Assembly: GCA_964632945.1 (NCBI GenBank)
Contig: CAZWCX010000190.1
Span: 1-10,956 of the forward strand
Direction of reading: 5' to 3'
Length of the DNA: 10,956 bases
Origin: CAZWCX01 sp964632945
Lineage (GTDB): Bacteria > Planctomycetota > MHYJ01 > WSZJ01 > CAZWCX01
Below are positions 6,487-10,956 of this stretch, one piece after another. Under the pieces are notes generated by a model that was given only the letters and a program-made list of their open reading frames with translations, searched no databases and was not told the origin of the DNA. How positions within the stretch are numbered: position 1 is the stretch's first letter; each line of letters starts with the position of its first letter. The translations under genes and the position numbers were made by a program.

Positions 6487-7986
6487 CTACAACTCGTCCA
6501 TCAGGTTCAGCGGCTGGAACAGCGTCCCCTTCGACTCGGCGACCAGCAATCCCTTCAGGACCTTGTCGTCGTACTCCTTGTTGGCATTCTGCCCCATGTC
6601 GAGCAGAACCTGCTTGACGGAGGCCGGCTCTCCCGCAGCGCCGCCGTAGGACGACAGGTTGTCGAAGGCGTTGGCCACGCAGACGATCCGCGCGATCGCC
6701 GGGATCTTGTCCCCCGCCAGACCCTCCGGATACCCGGAACCGTTGTACAGCTCGTGATGGTACTTCACGGCCGGAATGATGTCCTGGAAGCCGTCCAGGT
6801 TCCCCAGGATCTTCTCTCCGAGCACGGGATGCTCGTTGCGCGCCTTGTACCCGCCCGCCAGCTTGGCCGCCGGCGGAAGCGCGATCTTCCCCACGTCATG
6901 GAGGAGACCGGCGAGATAGACGCGCTTCACCGCATCCGCGGGCATCTTCAACTCGCGCGCAATGTGCGCGGAGTAGGCGGCGACCCGCTCCGAGTGCCCG
7001 CCCATCTTGGGATCGCGGCTCTCCATCGCGCCGACCAGCGCCTTGATCGCCCCGCTCATCAGCTTCCGCGACCGCGCCGCGGCCAGGAATCCGCCGATTG
7101 CGCTCCCCAGCTGGATCGCAATGGCCGCCGCCGCCTCGAGCTCCGGCTTGTCGAAACTCGTCAGCATCTGCGAGGAGTGCAGATAGAGCACCCCGTTGAC
7201 CTTCTCCTGGAACATCAGCGGCGCGCAGATCACCGACTTGATCTTCCGCAGCACGACGCTGTCGCTGCCCGAGAAGCGCGAGTCCGCACCCGCGTCGGAG
7301 GACAGGATCGCGTTCGAGGAGTCCAGGACGCGCTTCACAATCGACTTGCTGATCTTCGAACCCGGCGCGCCCCCTTCCTTGTCGACCGAGGCCTTGGGGT
7401 CCAGCTTCCCCGACTTCGGATCGAGCAGGAAGATGAAACCGGAGTCCGCATGCGTCGCCTTCACCGCCAGCCCGAGCACCTCGTTCAGGAGCTTGCCGGT
7501 GCTCGTCTGGCTGCCGACGAGTTTCGCGACCTGGTACACCAGTTCCAGGTTCCGCGACTCGTGCGTCTCGTCTCCCTCCCGGGTCGCGGCCTTCGCGGAC
7601 CCCGCGTCGTGGAGCTTCAACTCGATCGTCTTGCCCTTCGCGGCCTCTTCGTCCGGCACCTCGAGGTCGACCTGGTTTTCCAGGTCCTTCAGGTCCGCGC
7701 CGGTGTCCTCGAACTCCATCACCGTCGTGCCGATGCGCACCCGGTCGCCGTTGCGCAACACCGTCTCCGCCACCTTCTGGTCGTTCACGAACGACCCGTT
7801 GGTGCTGCCGAGATCCTTCACGAACACCATGTCCCCGACCACGTAAATCTCGGCGTGGTGACGCGATACGCCGTCGTCCAGGATCTGGAGCGTGGCGTCG
7901 GTATCCCTCCCCAGGCTGATCACCGCATCGCCGACGGGGATCTTCTTGCCCTTCAGGGTTCCGGAAAGGACGGTGACGGTGCGCAT
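6487..7986 (-). CDS. FHA-GAF-HD-GYP signalling protein
   Basis: 499-residue cytoplasmic signalling protein with no membrane segment. Residues 1-95 are an FHA domain with intact phosphothreonine-site residues: GR (26-27), SRHHAEI (41-47) and DLGSTNGSFVN (58-68). An acidic/Lys-rich linker follows. About 145-300 is a GAF-type sensor domain. About 310-480 is an HD-GYP domain with LLHDVGKIALP (361-371) and HHELYNGSGYPEGL (410-423), the class known for cyclic-di-GMP hydrolysis. Two positions are unusual: DPKMGGHSERV replaces the common D.YT.GHS.RV, and VANAFDNL has Asn439 where the usual vaDvfDAl motif has an Asp that ligates metal. It may be a weak enzyme or a sensor. The ATG has GGGAG eight bases upstream and its own likely promoter. 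Lys codons I read are AAG, and third positions are mostly C or G. FHA implies Ser/Thr kinase input from elsewhere. Confidence 0.9.
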   Translation of the reverse strand: MRTVTVLSGTLKGKKIPVGDAVISLGRDTDATLQILDDGVSRHHAEIYVVGDMVFVKDLGSTNGSFVNDQKVAETVLRNGDRVRIGTTVMEFEDTGADLKDLENQVDLEVPDEEAAKGKTIELKLHDAGSAKAATREGDETHESRNLELVYQVAKLVGSQTSTGKLLNEVLGLAVKATHADSGFIFLLDPKSGKLDPKASVDKEGGAPGSKISKSIVKRVLDSSNAILSSDAGADSRFSGSDSVVLRKIKSVICAPLMFQEKVNGVLYLHSSQMLTSFDKPELEAAAAIAIQLGSAIGGFLAAARSRKLMSGAIKALVGAMESRDPKMGGHSERVAAYSAHIARELKMPADAVKRVYLAGLLHDVGKIALPPAAKLAGGYKARNEHPVLGEKILGNLDGFQDIIPAVKYHHELYNGSGYPEGLAGDKIPAIARIVCVANAFDNLSSYGGAAGEPASVKQVLLDMGQNANKEYDDKVLKGLLVAESKGTLFQPLNLMDEL

Positions 7987-7994
7987 GTCAGGCT

Positions 7995-7999
7995 CTCCC
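7995..7999 (-). promoter_or_regulatory. Ribosome binding site for the FHA-GAF-HD-GYP gene
   Basis: On the minus strand this reads GGGAG, eight bases before the ATG at 7986, and it supports that start. Confidence 0.6.
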
Positions 8000-8024
8000 G
8001 ATCTGGCCAGCGGAAGCGTCGTCC

Positions 8025-8054
8025 TCTATACCCCGCCCGGAGAGAGGGTGTCAA
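8025..8054 (-). promoter_or_regulatory. Putative sigma70-type promoter for the FHA gene and nadB
   Basis: On the minus strand a perfect -35 hexamer TTGACA (8054-8049) is followed after 18 bases by TATAGA (8030-8025), which matches the first four bases of the -10 consensus. Transcription would start near 8018-8020, giving a leader of about 30 bases that still contains the GGGAG ribosome site. The elements lie over the last codons of the lolD-like gene. The -10 lacks the conserved final T, and the perfect -35 coincides with the coding text Val-Asp-Thr, so chance remains possible; in a GC-rich region the TATA run at this position is nevertheless notable. Confidence 0.45.
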
Positions 8055-8772
8055 CCGTTTGGACGGGCGGTCCGGCCGGATCGACGATCCGCCCGTCGGC
8101 AAGCCGGAGAACCCGATCGGCACGTCGGGCGAGGTCCTCGTCGTGGGTGACCACGATCATGCTCATTCCCGTGGCCGCGCGCAGATCCCAGAGCAGGGAC
8201 TCGACGCTGGCCGCGGACTTGCTGTCGAGGTTGCCGGTGGGTTCGTCGCAGAACAGGATGCGCGGGTGATTCATGAGCGCGCGGGCGATGGCGACGCGCT
8301 GGCGCTCGCCGCCCGAGAGCTGCCCGGGGCGGTGACGCAACCGCTCGGACAATCCGACGCGCTCCAGCAGTTCCTCGGCTCGGCGCCTGGCCTCGCGCCG
8401 CCGACCGGGCCAGCGCCAGAACCCCACGCCGATCATGGCGGGAAGGAAGACGTTCTCGACCGCGGTGAGCTCCGCGAGCAGGTGATAGAATTGGAAGACG
8501 AACCCGAACGCCTCGTTGCGGATGGCGGAACGGTTTGCCGCGCTCAACCCGCTCATGTCCCGGCCGCGGTAAATCACGCGCCCCGCCGTCGGCCGATCGA
8601 GGAGACCGAGAATGTGGACCAGGGTGCTCTTCCCCGCGCCGGAGTGTCCCAGCACGCCCAGCACCTCCCCCTCCGCGAGGCTCATCGAGGCATCGGCCAG
8701 GACCGTGAGCACCGAGGGTCCCATGCGGTAGTCGCGCCGCAACCCCTCGGCGGCCAGCAGGACCTCACTCAT
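8026..8772 (-). CDS. lolD: LolD-type ABC transporter ATPase
   Basis: 248-residue ATPase of the LolD/MacB/FtsE class, which powers release of lipoproteins from the inner membrane. Walker A is GHSGAGKST (42-50); the Q-loop region FVFQFYHLLAELTAVENV (91-108) closely recalls LolD; the signature is LSGGERQRVAIARAL (152-166); Walker B is RILFCDEPTGNLD (171-183); the switch His is in VVTHDEDLA (207-215). All catalytic elements are present. A 16-residue C-terminal tail after the DGRIVDP end is rich in Pro, Thr and Val. The start overlaps the stop of the upstream permease gene by 8 bases, and GGAGG (8782-8786 on the minus strand) sits nine bases before the ATG. The pairing with a LolC/E-type permease makes lipoprotein export the best reading; a MacB-like efflux role is less likely because the permease ends differently. 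Confidence 0.9.
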   Translation of the reverse strand: MSEVLLAAEGLRRDYRMGPSVLTVLADASMSLAEGEVLGVLGHSGAGKSTLVHILGLLDRPTAGRVIYRGRDMSGLSAANRSAIRNEAFGFVFQFYHLLAELTAVENVFLPAMIGVGFWRWPGRRREARRRAEELLERVGLSERLRHRPGQLSGGERQRVAIARALMNHPRILFCDEPTGNLDSKSAASVESLLWDLRAATGMSMIVVTHDEDLARRADRVLRLADGRIVDPAGPPVQTVDTLSPGGV

Positions 8773-10015
8773 AGCGCAGCGCCTCCACGGGGTCCAGCCT
8801 CCCGGCCTTCCAGGCGGGGAACAGGCTGAAGAAGGAGCCGCACAGGACGGTCATGAACACGATCGTCGACACCGTCTCGGCGCTGACGTTGCTGGGGATC
8901 CGGGCCAGCAGGTAGACGTCGGGCGGGAACGGATGATACCCGGTCCAGTGGTGGATCCGGTCGGCGATCGGGTTGAGGTTCAGCGCCACGGCCGCGCCCC
9001 ACGCCACGCCGAGCGCGCTCCCCAGCACCGAAATGAAAAATCCCTGGAACAGGAACAGCATCATCACCCCGCGAACGGTCGCCCCGAGGGAGGACAGGAC
9101 GCCGATGTCCTTCCGCTTCTCGGTGACCATCATCGCCAGGAAGCAGGCGATGACCAGGGCGGCGACTCCGACGATGAAGAACATGAGAATCGCGTTCAGC
9201 TTCCGCTCCGTCTCCACCGCGCGCAGAAAGGTGCGCCGCTCGTCTTCCCAGGTCAGCACCTGGAAGGTCCCGAACGGATAGAGCTTCTCGAACACCTTGG
9301 CGCGCGTCCTCTCGAGCGTCTCGGTGTCGTCCCAGTTTTTCACCGCAACGCAGAAGCGGGTAATGGCGCCGGGCATCTGGAGGAAGTCCTGTGCCGCCTC
9401 CAGCTCGACGATCACATGGCTGACGTCGTACTCGGCGAGGCCGCTGAAATAGTAGCCCACCTCCTGGAAGGTCATCTGCACGGGCATGAATCCCCTCTCC
9501 TTGCGGCGCACGCTCGTGAGGGTGAACGTCCCGCCCGTGGGAAGGATCATCCCCGGCTCGATCGGCCGGTCGAGTCCGGTGTAGGCGCCCGGGTGTTCCC
9601 CCTCCTGCCCACGGAGGCGGAAATCGACCCGATCGGAGCCGATGGTGTGGATGTACTGCTGCAGCTCGCTCGCGTTCTTCTCGAACTCGGGGTCGATCCC
9701 GACGATCCAGCCGGACCCTTGCCCATCCTCGCGCAGGACCATCCATTCCAGGCGCGGGGCCGCGCCGACCACCTCTTCCATCTCGAGGAGGGCGCGGAAC
9801 GCGGGTTCCCAGGTCTGGATGAATTCCCCGAACCGGGCCGTAACCGAGATGTGGGACGTGGTGCCGCGGATGCGGGCGCGCATCTCCTTGGCGAAGCCGC
9901 TCATCACCGACGTGACGATGAGGATGAGCCCCACGCCCGCCGCCACGCCGAGAACGCCCAAGATGGAAATCAGGCGCGATCGCAGGTAGCGAAGACCGAT
10001 GAACGGGATGTACAT
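8765..10015 (-). CDS. LolC/LolE-type lipoprotein-releasing permease
   Basis: 416-residue inner-membrane permease of the LolC/LolE (FtsX) family. It has one hydrophobic helix near the N-terminus (about 15-37), a large extracytoplasmic domain (about 45-270) and three helices (about 274-297, 318-345, 383-401). Family marks are the start RYLRSRLISILGVLGVAAGV leading into SVMSGFAKEMRARIRG, the coupling segment VTEKRKDIGVLSSLGAT (297-313), and the C-terminal PAWKAGRLDPVEALRYE. It pairs with the overlapping LolD-like ATPase. Only one permease gene is present, whereas Escherichia coli uses LolC and LolE as a heterodimer; a homodimer of the LolF type is the simplest inference unless a second copy lies elsewhere. 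The ATG is preceded by AGGA about 15 bases upstream, which is far for a ribosome site. The N-terminal style recalls planctomycete permeases (recollection, unverified). Confidence 0.88.
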   Translation of the reverse strand: MYIPFIGLRYLRSRLISILGVLGVAAGVGLILIVTSVMSGFAKEMRARIRGTTSHISVTARFGEFIQTWEPAFRALLEMEEVVGAAPRLEWMVLREDGQGSGWIVGIDPEFEKNASELQQYIHTIGSDRVDFRLRGQEGEHPGAYTGLDRPIEPGMILPTGGTFTLTSVRRKERGFMPVQMTFQEVGYYFSGLAEYDVSHVIVELEAAQDFLQMPGAITRFCVAVKNWDDTETLERTRAKVFEKLYPFGTFQVLTWEDERRTFLRAVETERKLNAILMFFIVGVAALVIACFLAMMVTEKRKDIGVLSSLGATVRGVMMLFLFQGFFISVLGSALGVAWGAAVALNLNPIADRIHHWTGYHPFPPDVYLLARIPSNVSAETVSTIVFMTVLCGSFFSLFPAWKAGRLDPVEALRYE

Positions 10016-10193
10016 GCGAGTACGACGTTCCTGGGAGGCCTACGGTTCAAGTCCGGGCGCGGCCGGGCGGAACAATTTTCCCGGGATCCGGATCCGCCCC
10101 GCCGGGGGCCGCGAGGCCGGCACCGGTCCCGGGCGACGATCCGCCCGGGCGGGCCGTTTCTCGACGGACGGGCCGGTCGTCCGCAGCGTTCCG
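10016..10193. other. Spacer between lysS and the permease gene
   Basis: This is the only spacer over 40 bases in the window. It is very GC-rich with several short self-complementary words, such as CCGCCCGGGCGG (10141-10152) and GGATCCGGATCC (10084-10095). I see no convincing small gene. I looked for a promoter facing the permease gene and found none that fits; TTGTTC near 10071-10076 on the minus strand has no matching -10. The permease may be read through from lysS or use a promoter I cannot recognise. Confidence 0.5.
10165..10183 (-). terminator. Weak hairpin after lysS
   Basis: CGGACG and CGTCCG form a perfect 6-base-pair stem around a 7-base loop, starting 10 bases after the lysS stop on the minus strand. 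No T-run follows (the next minus-strand bases are TCGAGAAACGG), so an intrinsic terminator is doubtful. It may be an attenuating or mRNA-end structure, or chance in GC-rich DNA. Confidence 0.2.
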
Positions 10194-10956
10194 TCACCGC
10201 CGGGAAATCTCCGGCCCGTTCCGGTCGGGGTCCTTGGTCTCCTCCGGCTCCTCTTCCGTGCCGGCCTCGGCAACATCGCGCATGAGCGGAAACAGGATGA
10301 CGTCGCGGATCGAACGGCTGTTGGTCAGCAGCATCACGAGCCGGTCAATCCCGATGCCCAGCCCGCCGGCCGGCGGCATGCCGTGTTCCAGGGCGCGCAG
10401 GAAGTCCTCGTCGAGCCGGGCCATCCCCTCATCCCGGTTGGCGAGCTGCTTTTCGAAGCGGGTCCGCTGATCGAGCGGATCGTTGAGCTCGGTGAACGCG
10501 TTGGCCAGCTCCATGCCGCAGAAGAACAGCTCGAACCGCTCCGCCACCCGGGGATCGCTGCGCTTCGCCTTCGTCAGCGGACAGATCGCGGTCGGGTAGT
10601 CGATGACGAAGACCGGACCGTTCAGATGAGGCTCCACCAGCGCCTCGAAGAGGTCGTTGGCCAGCCCTTCCGGCGATCGCCCCTCGGTGGTGAGTCCCAG
10701 CGACTTCGCCTTTTCCTTCACGGCAGCCGCATCATGGAAATCGATCTTCACGTGCTCGCGGTACAGTTCGTGGTACGGCGCGCGCCGCCACGGCGGCGCG
10801 AAGTCCAGCACCACGTCACCGAAGGGGACCTTCAGGTCCGGATGGATCCGGCGCGCGAGCTCCACGAACAGGTCTTCCGTGAGCTGCATCATGTCCGCAT
10901 AGTCCGCGTACGCCTGGTAGACCTCCATCATGGAGAATTCCGGGTTGTGCTTCGGG
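10194..10956 (-). CDS. lysS: Class II lysyl-tRNA synthetase, C-terminal half
   Basis: The frame is open to the right edge, so the 5' half (anticodon-binding domain and motif 1) lies outside. The visible 253 residues are the class II catalytic core. They begin inside motif 2 (PKHNPEFSMMEVYQAYADY), continue through GMELANAFTELNDPLDQRTRFEKQL and DEDFLRALEHGMPPAGG, and reach motif 3 (GLGIGIDRLVMLLT) followed by SIRDVILFPLMR. The enzyme charges tRNA-Lys in the cytoplasm. The segment YPTAICPLTK has Cys where many bacterial LysRS have Ser (SPL), a natural variant. After the usual end it carries a charged tail of about 27 residues, rich in Glu, Asp and Arg. It is the first gene of the left-reading block seen here, 178 bases ahead of the permease gene. 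Confidence 0.95.
   Translation of the reverse strand, partial: PKHNPEFSMMEVYQAYADYADMMQLTEDLFVELARRIHPDLKVPFGDVVLDFAPPWRRAPYHELYREHVKIDFHDAAAVKEKAKSLGLTTEGRSPEGLANDLFEALVEPHLNGPVFVIDYPTAICPLTKAKRSDPRVAERFELFFCGMELANAFTELNDPLDQRTRFEKQLANRDEGMARLDEDFLRALEHGMPPAGGLGIGIDRLVMLLTNSRSIRDVILFPLMRDVAEAGTEEEPEETKDPDRNGPEISRR

Noticed and set aside
4729..8829. A 1366-codon open frame on the plus strand across nadB, the FHA gene and the lolD-like gene
   Set aside because: It runs antisense to three well-supported genes with intact motifs; long open antisense frames are expected in GC-rich DNA with C/G-ending codons. Its translation has no recognisable domain.
10044..10054. tRNA T-loop-like word GGTTCAAGTCC on the plus strand
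   Set aside because: Only about three good base pairs flank the loop, no matching acceptor or D arm is visible, and the 5' part would fall inside the permease coding start. It may be chance or a remnant, but it is not supported as a tRNA.
10141..10152. Perfect palindrome CCGCCCGGGCGG as a possible operator
   Set aside because: Short GC palindromes are expected by chance in this composition, and no second copy or nearby promoter supports a binding site.
9970..10197. Small minus-strand frame over the lysS-permease spacer
   Set aside because: The translation is Arg/Pro-rich without a domain, it overlaps the permease start in another frame, and it has no ribosome site that I can see.
1..10956. 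Defence system, mobile element, CRISPR array or integrated element
   Set aside because: No transposase, integrase, repeat array, terminal inverted repeats or defence-type protein is visible; every gene belongs to a recognisable housekeeping, envelope, signalling or pseudopilus family.

Overview
The window is a GC-rich, densely packed bacterial chromosome segment. It holds eleven protein genes in two convergent blocks and no sign of mobile elements, CRISPR arrays or RNA genes. The organism cannot be named from sequence alone. The NadB N-terminus, the LolC/E-like permease N-terminus and the DprA style recall Planctomycetota or a related phylum. This is recollection of family flavour, not a search result. 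The Lol transporter and the pseudopilin/GspF genes suggest a diderm cell.

Right-reading block (1-4882): a gspF-type inner-membrane platform gene that enters from the left edge behind an Ala/Pro-rich tract; a second, divergent GspF-family gene; three small genes with prepilin-type N-termini (GspI/PilV-like, GspJ/PilW-like, GspK/PilX-like); then dprA. Gene junctions are ATGA/GTGA overlaps or gaps of 9-16 bases, so this looks like one operon. It describes the inner-membrane platform and minor-pseudopilin part of a type II secretion or type IV pilus-like machine. The recombination mediator DprA is directly downstream, which raises the possibility that the machine is a DNA-uptake pseudopilus.

Left-reading block (4876-10956), in transcription order: lysS (cut by the right edge), a 178-base spacer, a LolC/E-type permease overlapping a LolD-type ATPase (lipoprotein release), an FHA-GAF-HD-GYP signalling protein, and nadB (NAD biosynthesis). 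A good sigma70-like promoter (TTGACA, 18 bases, TATAGA) lies over the end of the lolD-like gene and would serve the FHA-GAF-HD-GYP gene and probably nadB. The nadB and dprA coding regions overlap tail to tail by 7 bases.

Most of the window is ordinary housekeeping. The points worth a second look are the tandem unequal GspF pair with pseudopilins and dprA, the altered metal-site motif in the HD-GYP domain, the unusually long leader on the GspK/PilX-like protein, and the internal promoter.
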